A stretch of DNA of 64,000 bases from JAEUMY01 sp033764435 (GTDB taxonomy: Bacteria; Pseudomonadota; Gammaproteobacteria; Burkholderiales; Usitatibacteraceae): positions 62,001 to 126,000 of the forward strand of contig JANRIX010000022.1 in the NCBI GenBank assembly GCA_033764435.1. The letters are read 5' to 3'. Both the position numbers and the translations under genes were made by a program. Positions 16,054-24,622 of this stretch are shown one piece after another (position 1 is the first letter of the stretch; the number at the start of each line of letters is the position of its first letter). The notes under the pieces were generated by a model. That model had not been told where the DNA came from. It ran no database searches and saw only the letters and a list, made by a program, of their open reading frames with translations.

Positions 16054-16085
16054 GAACTTGGGTTCCCGCCTGCGCGGGAACGACG
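16054..16085 (-). repeat. Right inverted repeat of GIY-YIG cassette
   Basis: 32 nt, the exact reverse complement of 15728-15759. It lies directly upstream of the nuclease ATG, so it also occupies the place of that gene's leader; no separate ribosome site is visible. Confidence 0.85.
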
Positions 16086-16112
16086 GACGCAGTGAGATTC
16101 CGCTTTCAATCT

Positions 16113-16847
16113 TCACTCCATCCAATCCGGATCCGGCAGCTCCCCGAACACCCGGCGCAACCCGCCACCCCAGCGCTGGCGGATCATCGAGAAATACGGG
16201 TCGCCTTCGCGGATGCGCTGCTGCACCCCGACACGCAGGCTGTCCTTCGGATACCACAGGAGATCAACGGGCAGGCCAACCGATATGTTGGACTTGATCG
16301 TGGAATCGAACGAGATCAGCACGCACTTGGCGGCTTCCTTCTGCGGCGTGGAGGGCGTGAGCACGCGGTCGAGAATAGGTTTGCCGTACTTGGACTCCCC
16401 CAGCTGGAAGTAGGGGGTCTCATCCGAGGTTTCGATGAAGTTACCCTGCGGGTAGATGTGGAAGAGGCGCTGCGTCTCGCCGGCAATCTGGCCGCCCACG
16501 ATCAGGTTAGCGCTGGCATCGATGCCGCTTTGCATCAGCGCCGCGCCGTCGCGCCGCTGCATTTCGCGGAGCGCATCGCCGACCAGGGTGGCCACATCGA
16601 ACATGGACGTCACATTCCAGATCGTTGGCTGGTCCGGGGCCGCGTGTACGTGCCGGTCAAGGATATTGATCACACCCTGGGTGATGGCGAGATTGCCCGA
16701 TGACAGCACGACAATGAGGCGGTCATCCGTCTTCTCGTACACACGCATCTTGCAGAACGTGGCGATGTGGTCCACGCCCGCATTGGTGCGCGAGTCGGAC
16801 GCGAAAATCATGCCGCTGTCCAGGCGCAGGGCGACGCAGTAGGTCAT
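16113..16847 (-). CDS. Anbu-type proteasome homologue (BPH peptidase)
   Basis: 244 aa. MTYCVALRLDSGMIFASDSRTNAGVD is the Anbu/BPH N-terminus; removal of Met exposes Thr2 as the presumed nucleophile, and the Asp in ASDSRTN and a nearby Lys fit the Ntn-hydrolase site. Length matches the family (about 240-250). Anbu resembles HslV/20S beta subunits and assembles into open helical or ring structures. Its usual partners, alpha-E and ATP-grasp proteins and a transglutaminase, are its neighbours here, with alpha-E 39 nt upstream. The physiological substrate remains unknown. Confidence 0.93.
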   Translation of the reverse strand: MTYCVALRLDSGMIFASDSRTNAGVDHIATFCKMRVYEKTDDRLIVVLSSGNLAITQGVINILDRHVHAAPDQPTIWNVTSMFDVATLVGDALREMQRRDGAALMQSGIDASANLIVGGQIAGETQRLFHIYPQGNFIETSDETPYFQLGESKYGKPILDRVLTPSTPQKEAAKCVLISFDSTIKSNISVGLPVDLLWYPKDSLRVGVQQRIREGDPYFSMIRQRWGGGLRRVFGELPDPDWME

Positions 16848-16886
16848 TTGAACTCTCCGAGATGAAGCAATGTAGTTGTGGGTGAA

Positions 16887-17834
16887 TCAGCGCAGCGTTG
16901 GCGCGAAAAAGCTCTTGTTGATTTCCTCGCCGAGCTTGCCGGTCGATTGCAGGAAATTGGTGAGGTACTCGTGCAGGCCCTGCGCGAAGATGTCGCTGAT
17001 GCGGCCGAACTGCAGTTGCGAATAGATTTCGCCCGCCTGACGGGTGGCTTCGCCCGACTGGCCGTTGCGCACGATGTTGAGGATCTGATACACGTCCCGT
17101 AGACAGAAATGCAGCGAGCGCGGCAGGTCTTCGCGCAGGATCAACAGTTCGGCGATGCGCAGCGGCGTGATCACGTCGCGGTAAACCTTGCGATAGGCCT
17201 CGAACGCCGACACCGAGCGCAGCACGGCCGACCACTGGTAATAATCGACCGCACCCCCCACATCCGCGACGGACGGCAGCAGCACGTGGTACTTCACGTC
17301 GAGAATGCGCGCGGTGTTATCAGCGCGTTCGACGTAGGTGCCTAGGCGGTGAAAATGGAATGCCTCGTCGCGGCGAATGGTGCCGAAGGTCACGCCGCGG
17401 AAGAGGTGGGAGCGTTCCTTCACCCAGTCGAAGAAATTGGAGATGCCGCGCGCATGCAGGCGGTCCTCGTCCATGTTCTTCATTTCCAGCCAGGTGGCGT
17501 TGATGACTTCCCACATTTCGCTGGTGATGCTGCCGCGCACTGCGCGCGCGTTCTCGCGGGCCTGCAGGGCGCAGTTGTAGATGGAAGCGTGGTTGTCCGG
17601 GTCCAGCGCCATGAAGTGCAGCACCTGGCGGGCATTGACCTTGTCATGGCGGCCGCTGAACGGGAAGAGGGTGCCGGTGATGTTGAGCGGCGCGAACCAT
17701 TCCTGGTCCTGCAACGACGGGTCCTTGGTCAGGAGCGACATGCGATAGGCCACATCGAGGATGCGCGCGCTGTTCTCCGCGCGTTCCACGTAGCGGGACA
17801 TCCAATAGAGGTTTGAGGCGGTTCTGGAGAGCAT
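16887..17834 (-). CDS. Alpha-E domain protein
   Basis: 315 aa, almost entirely helical. MLSRTASNLYWMSRYVERAENSARILDV and later HRLGTYVERADNTARILDVKYHVLLP are the two repeated alpha-E signatures (RYxERAExxAR). The family travels with circularly permuted ATP-grasp proteins; function is unknown, perhaps a scaffold or acceptor partner. Its ATG shares one base with the TGA of the ATP-grasp gene, so the two are translationally coupled. Confidence 0.93.
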   Translation of the reverse strand: MLSRTASNLYWMSRYVERAENSARILDVAYRMSLLTKDPSLQDQEWFAPLNITGTLFPFSGRHDKVNARQVLHFMALDPDNHASIYNCALQARENARAVRGSITSEMWEVINATWLEMKNMDEDRLHARGISNFFDWVKERSHLFRGVTFGTIRRDEAFHFHRLGTYVERADNTARILDVKYHVLLPSVADVGGAVDYYQWSAVLRSVSAFEAYRKVYRDVITPLRIAELLILREDLPRSLHFCLRDVYQILNIVRNGQSGEATRQAGEIYSQLQFGRISDIFAQGLHEYLTNFLQSTGKLGEEINKSFFAPTLR

Positions 17835-19276
17835 CAGTCAACGATCCATGTGTCTTTCACGCCGCCACCCTGCGACGAATTCACCACCAGCGATCCCTCG
17901 CGCATCGCCACGCGCGTGAGCCCACCCGGCGCGAACTGTACGCCCGAGGTGGATGACAGCACATACGGGCGAAGATCAATGTGGCGGGCACCGAGCGTAT
18001 TGGCGCCCTTCTTGCCCACGAAGGTGGGACAGGTGGAGAGCGCCAGCGTGGGCTGGGCGATGAAGCGTTCCGGGGCATCGAGCACGCGCTGCTTGTAGCG
18101 CTCGCGTTCATCCTTCGTGCTGTGCGGGCCGACCAGCATGCCGTAGCCGCCCGAGCCCTGCGCCTCCTTCACCACCAGCTCTTCCAGGTGGTCCAGCGTG
18201 TAGGCGAGATCGTCGGGATTGCCCAGCAGATAGGTCTTCACGTTGTTGATGATCGGCTCCTCATTCAGATAGAAGCGGATCATGTCGGGCACGTAGGGAT
18301 ACATCGACTTGTCATCGGCGACACCGGTGCCGACGGCATTGGCCAGCGTGACCCGGCCGGCACGGTAGGCGGACATGAGGCCGGGCACGCCGAGCATGGA
18401 ATCAGGACGGAATGCCTTCGGATCGAGGAAGTCGTCATCGATGCGGCGATACACCACATCCACGCGCTGCGGGCCCTGCGTGGTGCGCATGAAGAGCGTG
18501 CTGTCTTGCACAAAGAGGTCCGCGCCTTCAACCAGCTCGATGCCCATCTGCTGGGCCAGGAACGCGTGTTCAAAGTAGGCCGAGTTGTAGTGGCCGGGGG
18601 TGAGCAGGACGATGGTCGGGTCGTCCACGTCGCGCGGCGCCGCCTGGCGAAGTGTCTCCAGCAGCAGGTCGGGATAGTGGTCGACCGGGCGGATGGACTG
18701 CTCGGCGAAGAGTTCCGGGAAGAGCCGCATCATCATCTTGCGGTTCTCCAGCATGTAGGACACCCCGGACGGCGTGCGCAGGTTGTCTTCCAGCACGTAG
18801 TACTGCCCGTCTGCATCCTTCACCAGATCAATGCCGGCGATGTGGGCGTAGATGCCGCCCGGCACATCCACACCCACCATCTCGGGGCGGAACTGGCTGT
18901 TGCCTTCGATGAGCGCCTTGGGGAGCTTGCCGGCTTTCACGATCTCCTGGTCGTGATAGACGTCATGCAGGAAGCGGTTCAGCGCGGTGACGCGCTGCTT
19001 CAGCCCGGCCGAGAGCGTGTCCCAGCTCGCGGCGGGGATCACGTGCGGCACGACATCGAACGGGATCAGGCGTTCCGTTCCCGACGACTCGCCATACACG
19101 GCGAAGGTGATGCCAACGCGGTGAAACAGCAGATCGGCGGCCTCGCGGTTCTGCGCGATCTTTTCCGGCGGCGTAGTGGCGAGCCAGTTGGCAAAGGCGG
19201 CGTAATGCGGACGCACGCTGCCATCGGCGGCGTACATCTCGTCGTGGAACGTGCGCGGGGTCGGAGTGGGAGCCAT
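17834..19276 (-). CDS. Circularly permuted ATP-grasp type 2 protein (DUF404/DUF407)
   Basis: 480 aa from ATG 19276. FHDEMYAADGSVRPHY near the N-terminus, GGIYAHIAGIDLVKDADGQYYVLEDNLRTPSGVSYMLENR in the middle and VVKEAQGSGGYGMLVGP near the C-terminus are hallmarks of permuted ATP-grasp ligases, which join a carboxylate to an amine through an acyl phosphate. It leads the operon with alpha-E, Anbu and transglutaminase. The frame is open upstream of 19276, but that stretch lies in the divergent promoter region with relA and lacks family similarity. Confidence 0.93.
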   Translation of the reverse strand: MAPTPTPRTFHDEMYAADGSVRPHYAAFANWLATTPPEKIAQNREAADLLFHRVGITFAVYGESSGTERLIPFDVVPHVIPAASWDTLSAGLKQRVTALNRFLHDVYHDQEIVKAGKLPKALIEGNSQFRPEMVGVDVPGGIYAHIAGIDLVKDADGQYYVLEDNLRTPSGVSYMLENRKMMMRLFPELFAEQSIRPVDHYPDLLLETLRQAAPRDVDDPTIVLLTPGHYNSAYFEHAFLAQQMGIELVEGADLFVQDSTLFMRTTQGPQRVDVVYRRIDDDFLDPKAFRPDSMLGVPGLMSAYRAGRVTLANAVGTGVADDKSMYPYVPDMIRFYLNEEPIINNVKTYLLGNPDDLAYTLDHLEELVVKEAQGSGGYGMLVGPHSTKDERERYKQRVLDAPERFIAQPTLALSTCPTFVGKKGANTLGARHIDLRPYVLSSTSGVQFAPGGLTRVAMREGSLVVNSSQGGGVKDTWIVD

Positions 19277-19427
19277 GTCCAGGCTTTTTTGTGAGGGTGG
19301 AAGCTGTTGCGAGGGCGGTACGGACACTATGCAACAAGCATACCCGCTTTTGTGTGGCCCGCAGCGGCAGCCTGATTCGGCAGCACCCGCCGTCCTGATC
19401 GCCCCGGGTAACGGTAAAATTATCGCC

Positions 19428-21596
19428 ATGTTCTCCACCCCGGCCACTGCCGATCCCGATACCGCCCGCGCTGCAGCCGACGTGCTGCGCGCGCGCCTCG
19501 CCACGCACTTTTCCGGCGCAGACAGCACCAGGACGGTGCAGGCGCTGGATTTCGCCAGCTCGGCGTGTCAGGTTGCCCAGCGTGCGGGCGATCTTGGCGC
19601 GGCTTGCGACATTGCCGGGCTGCTGCTGGATCTGGACCTCGATCCGGACACCATTGCGGCCGCGCTGATCAGCCACGCGCTGCCGGCCGATGAAATGGAT
19701 ACCGAGGCCCTGGCGGCCGCATTCGGCCCGGATGTGGTCGATCTGCTGAAGGGTCTGCAGCGTGCCGGTCGCATCGAGGCGTTTGCCGCCGGTCAGGTCA
19801 GCGTCGAGTCGCTGCGCAAGATGCTGCTCGCCATCGCCGAGGATGTGCGCGTGGTGCTGATCAAGCTGGCCGAACGCACCTGGTACCTGCGCTCGCTCAC
19901 CAAGGCGGACGATGCCACCCGGCGCGCAGCCGCCATCCAGACGCGCGAGCTCTTTGCGCCGCTGGCCAATCGTCTGGGCGTGTTCCAGATCAAGTGGGAA
20001 CTGGAAGACCTGTCCTTCCGCTTCCTCGAACCCGATCTGTACAAGCAGATCGCCAAGCTGCTGGATGAGAAGCGCGGCGTGCGCGAGCAGTACATCGCCG
20101 ACGTGATTGCGACCCTGAACAGCGAACTGGCCAAGCTCAACATCAAGGGCGAGATCACCGGCCGGCCGAAGCATATCTGGAGCATCCACCGCAAGATGCA
20201 GAAGAAGGGTGTCGGCTTCAACGAGCTCTATGACATCCGGGCGGTGCGCGTCCTGGTTGCGAATATTCGCGAGTGCTACACCGTGCTGGGCATCGTGCAT
20301 GACCTGTGGAAGCCCATCGCGGGCGAATTCGACGACTACATCGCGCAGCCCAAGCAGAACAACTACCGGTCGCTGCACACCGCGGTCATCGGCCCGGATG
20401 GCAAGACGCTGGAGGTGCAGATCCGCACCCACGAGATGCATCGTGAGTCGGAACACGGCGTGGCCGCGCACTGGCGCTACAAGGAGACCGGCGCCAGCAA
20501 GAAGTCGAGCGACGCCTTCGACGGCAAGATCGCCTGGCTGCGGCAGGTGCTGGAATGGCGGCATGAGCTGACTGCCGCCGGGGCGCTGGGCGAGCGTCTG
20601 CGCAAGGGGGTGTTCGATGACACGGTCTACGTCTTCACCCCGCAAGGCCGGGTGATTGATCTGCCGGCCGGGGCCACGCCAGTCGACTTCGCCTACGCGT
20701 TGCACACCGAGCTGGGCAATCGCTGCCGCGGCGCCAAGATCAATGGCGCCATGGTGCCGTTGAACACGGCGCTGAAGAATGCCGACCGGGTTGAAATCGT
20801 CTCGGCCAAGACAGGCGGGCCGTCACGCGACTGGCTGAACAAGGACCTGGGCTACATCGTGACCCATCGCGCGCAGACCAAGGTGCGTCAGTGGTTCAAC
20901 AAGGAGTCGTTCGAACTGGATGTCGCATCCGGGCGGGCCGTGCTCGAAAAAGAGTTGCAGCGCGCTGGCCAGACCGCGATGAAGCACGAGGCCGTGGCGG
21001 GACTCTTCGACTTTGACAAGCTCGATGAATTTCTCGCCGCGTTGGGGCGCGGTGAGGTGACCTCGCATCAGGTGGAAGTGGCGCTGCGGCCGAAGGAGGC
21101 GCCGGTTGCCGATGCGGCACCCGCACCTGTGGCCCCGGTGCCGTCTGCGCGCTCGGGCGGCGGTGTGCTCGTGCTCGGCGTGAACAACATCGCGACCCTG
21201 GTGGCCAAGTGCTGCAAGCCGGTGCCGCCCGACCCCATTGTCGGCTTTGTCACCCGCACCCGCGGCGTGATGGTCCACCGTCAGGATTGCCCGAACATCA
21301 CCACGCTCTCGGCCGATCAGAAGGACCGGCTCATGCCCGCCGACTGGGGCGATACCGGCAACAACTGGTTCTTCGCCGATATCGAGGTCGTGGCCAACGA
21401 CCGCCAGGGGCTGCTGCGCGACATCACCGAAGCCATCTCCCGCGAGCGGGTGAACGTCACGGCGATGAACACGCTGACCAAGGGGGCGGTGGCCACGATG
21501 CGCTTCACCATCCAGGTGACGTCGGCCGACATCATCGACCGGGTGAAGCGCACCGTGGGTGGCGTGGCCGATGTGGAGAGCGTGACGCGGCGCTGA
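19428..21596 (+). CDS. relA: GTP pyrophosphokinase RelA (monofunctional type)
   Basis: 722 aa from ATG 19428. Order: degenerate HD hydrolase (about 30-190), (p)ppGpp synthetase (about 240-370), TGS (about 395-460) and C-terminal ACT (about 640-722). The hydrolase HD/ED residues are replaced (ISHALPADEMDTE around 81-93), and the synthetase carries EFDD at 300-303, the acidic signature of ribosome-associated RelA rather than SpoT/Rel. It therefore makes the starvation alarmone and should not degrade it. A palindrome copy at 20259 encodes ANIR at 278-281 within the synthetase domain. A bifunctional SpoT must be encoded elsewhere. Confidence 0.93.
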   Translation: MFSTPATADPDTARAAADVLRARLATHFSGADSTRTVQALDFASSACQVAQRAGDLGAACDIAGLLLDLDLDPDTIAAALISHALPADEMDTEALAAAFGPDVVDLLKGLQRAGRIEAFAAGQVSVESLRKMLLAIAEDVRVVLIKLAERTWYLRSLTKADDATRRAAAIQTRELFAPLANRLGVFQIKWELEDLSFRFLEPDLYKQIAKLLDEKRGVREQYIADVIATLNSELAKLNIKGEITGRPKHIWSIHRKMQKKGVGFNELYDIRAVRVLVANIRECYTVLGIVHDLWKPIAGEFDDYIAQPKQNNYRSLHTAVIGPDGKTLEVQIRTHEMHRESEHGVAAHWRYKETGASKKSSDAFDGKIAWLRQVLEWRHELTAAGALGERLRKGVFDDTVYVFTPQGRVIDLPAGATPVDFAYALHTELGNRCRGAKINGAMVPLNTALKNADRVEIVSAKTGGPSRDWLNKDLGYIVTHRAQTKVRQWFNKESFELDVASGRAVLEKELQRAGQTAMKHEAVAGLFDFDKLDEFLAALGRGEVTSHQVEVALRPKEAPVADAAPAPVAPVPSARSGGGVLVLGVNNIATLVAKCCKPVPPDPIVGFVTRTRGVMVHRQDCPNITTLSADQKDRLMPADWGDTGNNWFFADIEVVANDRQGLLRDITEAISRERVNVTAMNTLTKGAVATMRFTIQVTSADIIDRVKRTVGGVADVESVTRR
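20259..20270. repeat. GCGAATATTCGC palindrome, copy 10 (relA, ANIR frame)
   Basis: Perfect core within the synthetase domain (residues 278-281). Confidence 0.97.
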
Positions 21597-21618
21597 GCGA
21601 GGGCGCTGACGCCTCGGG

Positions 21619-22005
21619 CTACGAGCCTGCCGGCGGCTCCCAGAGCTCGATCCGGTTTCCGTCGCAATCCTTGATCCAGGCGAAGCGGCCGTATTCCGAG
21701 TTTTCCCGCTTCTCGTCGACCCAGACACCCTCGGACTTCAGCGCATCCAGCATGGCATCCAGATTCTCGACGCGGTAATTCACCATGTACTGCTGCTCGG
21801 GCCCGCCGAAATAGGCGGTGTCCTTCGCAAACAGGCTCCACACGGTCACGCCGGGTTTGTCCGGCGCATCGTCATGGCGCCACTTGAAGGCATGGCCGCC
21901 GGGCCATTCCGGCGTGATGCCAAGATGTTTCTCGTACCAGGCCATGCTGGTCTCGGTGCTGGCGGCGCGGAAGAACACGCCGCCCAGTCCGGTCACTCGC
22001 TTCAT
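21619..22005 (-). CDS. VOC (glyoxalase/bleomycin resistance-like) family protein
   Basis: 128 aa from ATG 22005, preceded by a strong GGAGGAG ribosome site. MKRVTGLGGVFFRAASTETSMAWYEKHLGI and the end IKDCDGNRIELWEPP are typical of the vicinal-oxygen-chelate fold, with a Glu in the final strand as a possible metal ligand. Substrate unknown. An 18-bp version of the palindrome (22040-22057) lies 35 nt upstream of the start. Confidence 0.9.
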   Translation of the reverse strand: MKRVTGLGGVFFRAASTETSMAWYEKHLGITPEWPGGHAFKWRHDDAPDKPGVTVWSLFAKDTAYFGGPEQQYMVNYRVENLDAMLDALKSEGVWVDEKRENSEYGRFAWIKDCDGNRIELWEPPAGS

Positions 22006-22042
22006 TTCGATCTCCTCCCCGGTTGGTCGTGCTGTCGGTCTT

Positions 22043-22054
22043 GCGAATATTCGC
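22043..22054. repeat. GCGAATATTCGC palindrome, copy 11 (VOC/EthD divergent spacer)
   Basis: Perfect core, 18-bp symmetry (CTTGCGAATATTCGCAAG), 37 nt upstream of the VOC start. Confidence 0.97.
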
Positions 22055-22202
22055 AAGGCATCATCCGGCATCCTTGAGTCTGCGTAAACATGGTGTTTCG
22101 CAACGGGCTTCGCTCATGGCTTCAAACATGGCTGCGCACATGGCTGCATGCGACCGAAACCCTGTGCGTGACAGCCGACAAACCAACACAAGGAGAACAC
22201 GC

Positions 22203-22514
22203 ATGGTCAAGGTCTTGGCAATGTACGGGCAACCCGCGGATACCTCCGCCTTCGATGAGTACTACTTCAGCCGGCATGTGCCGCTCGCGAAGACGCTGCC
22301 CGGCCTGCTCGGCTATGAAGTCAGCAAGGGGCCGGTAACCGGCCTGCTCGATGGCAGTCGTCCCCACCATCTGGTGGCCACGCTCAGCTTCGCCTCGGAA
22401 GCGGCCGTGCAGGCGGCGCTGCAGTCCCCCGAGGGGCAGGCCACTGCGGCCGATCTCGCCAACTTTGCGAGCGGCGGTGTCACGCTGCTGATGTTTGCCA
22501 ACGAAATCCTCTGA
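22203..22514 (+). CDS. EthD family protein
   Basis: 103 aa, with an AAGGAGAA ribosome site before the ATG. MVKVLAMYGQPADTSAFDEYYFSRHVPLAKTLPGL matches the EthD dimeric alpha-beta barrel family (conserved YYxxxHxPLA). EthD proteins are linked to ether degradation or to polyketide-type reactions, but small stand-alone members have no defined role. It diverges from the VOC gene; the spacer holds three CATGGCT repeats (about 22115-22145). Confidence 0.88.
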   Translation: MVKVLAMYGQPADTSAFDEYYFSRHVPLAKTLPGLLGYEVSKGPVTGLLDGSRPHHLVATLSFASEAAVQAALQSPEGQATAADLANFASGGVTLLMFANEIL

Positions 22515-22618
22515 GCCGGCCGAGTCGGCTTGGCGCATTGCATTTTTCCGGGCAAGGGAGTACGTTGAAATCACAAGAACCGACAACACAACAACAATAA
22601 TCTGTCCGGAGGAAATGC

Positions 22619-23095
22619 ATGAATCCTGCTCTGGTCTTCGGCAAGACGGCCAAGGGACGCGAGGAAATCGAGAAGCGTACCTGGCGCATTGATTCTCGGC
22701 GGCGCATGCTGCTGATCATGGTCGATGGCATCCACACGGCCGAGGACCTGGCGTCAAAGAGCGCGACGCCCGAAGACGCCTTCTCCCACCTGCAGTCGCT
22801 GTGGACCGAAGGCTTCATCGAGCCGGCCGATGGGGCCCGTGCCGCGCCACCGCAGCCCGCTGCTGCTGCCGCCCCTGCCGCGGTGGCGGGGCGTTCGCTG
22901 GAGGAATTGCAGCGCGCGGGCTCGCGCGCCATTTCCAACCTGCTGGGACCGGAAGGCGAAAACATGGCCCTGCGCCTGGAAAAGACCAAGACCGTCGAGC
23001 AGTTCGTGATGGAGGCGCAGCGTACCCGTGACGCATTGAAGGACTATGTCGGCGCACGCAAGGCCGAGGCCTTCTGGCAGGCGCTGGGGCTCTAG
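22619..23095 (+). CDS. Hypothetical protein with Ala/Pro-rich linker
   Basis: 158 aa, with a good GGAGGAAA ribosome site 5 nt before the ATG. Residues 1-70 (MNPALVFGKTAKGREEIEKRTWRIDSRRRMLLIMVDG) look like a winged-helix fold of the kind found at the N-terminus of many betaproteobacterial hypothetical proteins; an Ala/Pro linker (about 74-92) joins this to a helical C-terminus. No catalytic motif seen. It precedes the tRNA-Val gene and probably ends its own transcript before the tRNA promoter. Confidence 0.75.
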   Translation: MNPALVFGKTAKGREEIEKRTWRIDSRRRMLLIMVDGIHTAEDLASKSATPEDAFSHLQSLWTEGFIEPADGARAAPPQPAAAAAPAAVAGRSLEELQRAGSRAISNLLGPEGENMALRLEKTKTVEQFVMEAQRTRDALKDYVGARKAEAFWQALGL

Positions 23096-23121
23096 GGCGT
23101 AGCGGTACCCAACCAGCGGAT

Positions 23122-23150
23122 TTGTCCTCCGCAAATGTTCCCGCTATAAT
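23122..23150 (+). promoter_or_regulatory. sigma-70 promoter of tRNA-Val
   Basis: TTGTCC (23122-23127), a 17-nt spacer and a perfect TATAAT (23145-23150) lie 18 nt before the mature tRNA 5' end. Confidence 0.8.
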
Positions 23151-23168
23151 GCTCGACTTTGTTTCGCC

Positions 23169-23245
23169 AGGCACGTAGCTCAGCTGGTTAGAGCACCACC
23201 TTGACATGGTGGGGGTCGTTGGTTCGAGTCCAATCGTGCCTACCA
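23169..23245 (+). tRNA. tRNA-Val (anticodon GAC)
   Basis: 77 nt including an encoded CCA. Acceptor arms AGGCACG and CGTGCCT pair fully; the D-arm GCTC-AGCTGGTTA-GAGC, anticodon stem CCACC/GGTGG with loop TTGACAT (anticodon GAC) and T-loop GGTTCGAGTCC are all canonical. It reads GUC/GUU valine codons. It is a single gene with its own promoter and terminator. No integrase or attachment duplication is seen beside it. Confidence 0.97.
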
Positions 23246-23255
23246 ATTCATGACA

Positions 23256-23280
23256 CGCCGCGCAGATTGCGCGGCGTTTT
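23256..23280 (+). terminator. Rho-independent terminator of tRNA-Val
   Basis: Perfect 8-bp stem CGCCGCGC / GCGCGGCG with loop AGATT, followed by TTTT, beginning 11 nt after the CCA end. Confidence 0.92.
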
Positions 23281-23369
23281 CATTTGCGGTCCGCGAATCA
23301 TGAGCACCCCTGCTCGGGCTCAAGTTGCCGCTGTGTCTGTCGATACCCAGACATCTTCGACTGTCCTGG

Positions 23370-24509
23370 ATGGTTGGCATGTCTTCCTCTCACGGTGGTT
23401 TCCTGACCTACGCGCCCTTGCTCGATCCGAACATGGGTCTCACCGGTTTGCACTTTGCCGTGCATGCGAGGAACCCCATGGTCGGCGTCGCAGCCATTCA
23501 GGGGCTGGCGCGCGCCTGGCCCAGCGAGTCGGTCGCCGTGATGGTCGATGCCGAGGACGCGAGTCCCGGCCCGGCCTATGCGTCCGTTCAGCTCCCAACC
23601 AATGGTGTGCTGAATCTGGGGCCGGATCCCTCACCCCACCGCGAATGGATGACAGGCGCCAACGGCCATTGCCCGTCCATTGCGCTGGCGCCGGAGTTTC
23701 AGTCGGTCTGGCCAGCCGCGCAGATCGTGGTGCCGGCCGCAAAGTTGGGCGCACATGCGCTGACGGGCAAGAGCTGGGTCACGGGTGCGGATTCGATGGC
23801 GTCCTTCCAACAGGCTGCGAAAGCGGGCGCTTCGCATATTTCCGGCTGGCCATTCCTCGCTCGCGAAAAAGCCCCTGACGCGAAGGGTGGCGTCCCGCCC
23901 AGTGCGGTCAATGTGATCAAGCTGATCGATCTGGTGAACCGTGATGCCGATGTTGACGAGATCGGCGCCATCCTGAAGCGCGATGTGGTGCTGGGCTACA
24001 AGCTGGTCGCGCTGGTGAATTCCGCCGCGCATGGTCTGCCGGTCGAAGTCCATTCCTATCAGCACGCCATCACCATGCTGGGCATGGCCCGGCTGAAGCG
24101 CTGGCTCTCGCTGCTTCTTGTCACCGCGGGTGGCGGAAGTCAGCCGACAGTGCTCTTGCGAACGGCGCTCATTCGCGCCGCCTTCTTCGAAGAAATCGGC
24201 CGTCAGCTGGGCTATGTCGAAGACGCCGATGACCTGTTCCTGTGCGGCGCGTTCTCCCTCCTTGACGTGATTCTGGGAATGAGTTTTGCCGACATTCTCG
24301 ATGAAGTGACCCTGCCCGAACGCATGGCCGATGCCTTGCTCAACGAGGGCGAACCCTTCGGGCCACTTCTCCGCCTGGTGCGCGCCATCGAAGGTGGTGA
24401 TGCCGCCGAGGTGGAGTCGGTGGCCGGCCGGCTCATGCTGCAGCCTGCGCGCTGCAATGCGGCGTTGCTGCTTGCGCTGCGCGCGGGCCTCAGGGTGGAT
24501 CTGGGCTGA
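23370..24509 (+). CDS. HDOD domain signalling protein (degenerate EAL-HDOD, YuxH-like)
   Basis: 379 aa from ATG 23370. Residues about 1-180 resemble a degenerate EAL-type fold (LTYAPLLDPNMGLTGLHFAVHARNP; HISGWPF); about 190-379 is an HDOD domain (VNVIKLIDLVNRDADVDEIGAILKRDVVLGYKLVALVNSAAHG, then HAITMLGMARLKRWLSLLL). Such proteins act in signalling and motility regulation without clear catalysis. The start is uncertain: no ribosome site precedes ATG 23370 or 23379, and a different frame starting at ATG 23300 (MSTPARAQVAAVSVDTQ...LDGWHVFLS) has better codon use for about 90 nt, then loses it near 23390. This looks like a possible frameshift joining the two. Confidence 0.8.
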   Translation: MVGMSSSHGGFLTYAPLLDPNMGLTGLHFAVHARNPMVGVAAIQGLARAWPSESVAVMVDAEDASPGPAYASVQLPTNGVLNLGPDPSPHREWMTGANGHCPSIALAPEFQSVWPAAQIVVPAAKLGAHALTGKSWVTGADSMASFQQAAKAGASHISGWPFLAREKAPDAKGGVPPSAVNVIKLIDLVNRDADVDEIGAILKRDVVLGYKLVALVNSAAHGLPVEVHSYQHAITMLGMARLKRWLSLLLVTAGGGSQPTVLLRTALIRAAFFEEIGRQLGYVEDADDLFLCGAFSLLDVILGMSFADILDEVTLPERMADALLNEGEPFGPLLRLVRAIEGGDAAEVESVAGRLMLQPARCNAALLLALRAGLRVDLG

Positions 24510-24622
24510 TTGGGTCCAATCCTCTGTCTGAACCCTAAAGTCCCGCCAGATCCGTGCCGATATCCCAAATGGGAGGGTGAAAATGGCTTCGCCCGCCCAT
24601 TGACCGGATACAGGAGGAAATC

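Larger units (their letters stand above)
15728..16085 (-). mobile_element. GIY-YIG cassette bounded by 32-nt inverted repeats
   Basis: Perfect 32-nt inverted repeats at 15728-15759 and 16054-16085 enclose exactly one gene. Each contains the internal palindrome GTTCCCGC-CTGC-GCGGGAAC. The left copy contains the stop codon of the nuclease gene and the right copy begins 2 nt from its ATG, so the unit is gene plus ends with almost nothing else. A diverged third copy of the repeat lies at 5577-5610. The layout suggests a small transposable or homing unit inserted between the transglutaminase and Anbu genes. Mobility is inferred; no target-site duplication was established. Confidence 0.6.

Noticed and set aside
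18963..20705. 580-codon leftward open frame across the ATP-grasp/relA boundary
   Set aside because: It spans two real genes on opposite strands and has shadow composition.
23169..23245. tRNA-Val as an integration site for a genomic island
   Set aside because: No integrase gene, no displaced copy of the tRNA 3' end and no shift in composition next to it.
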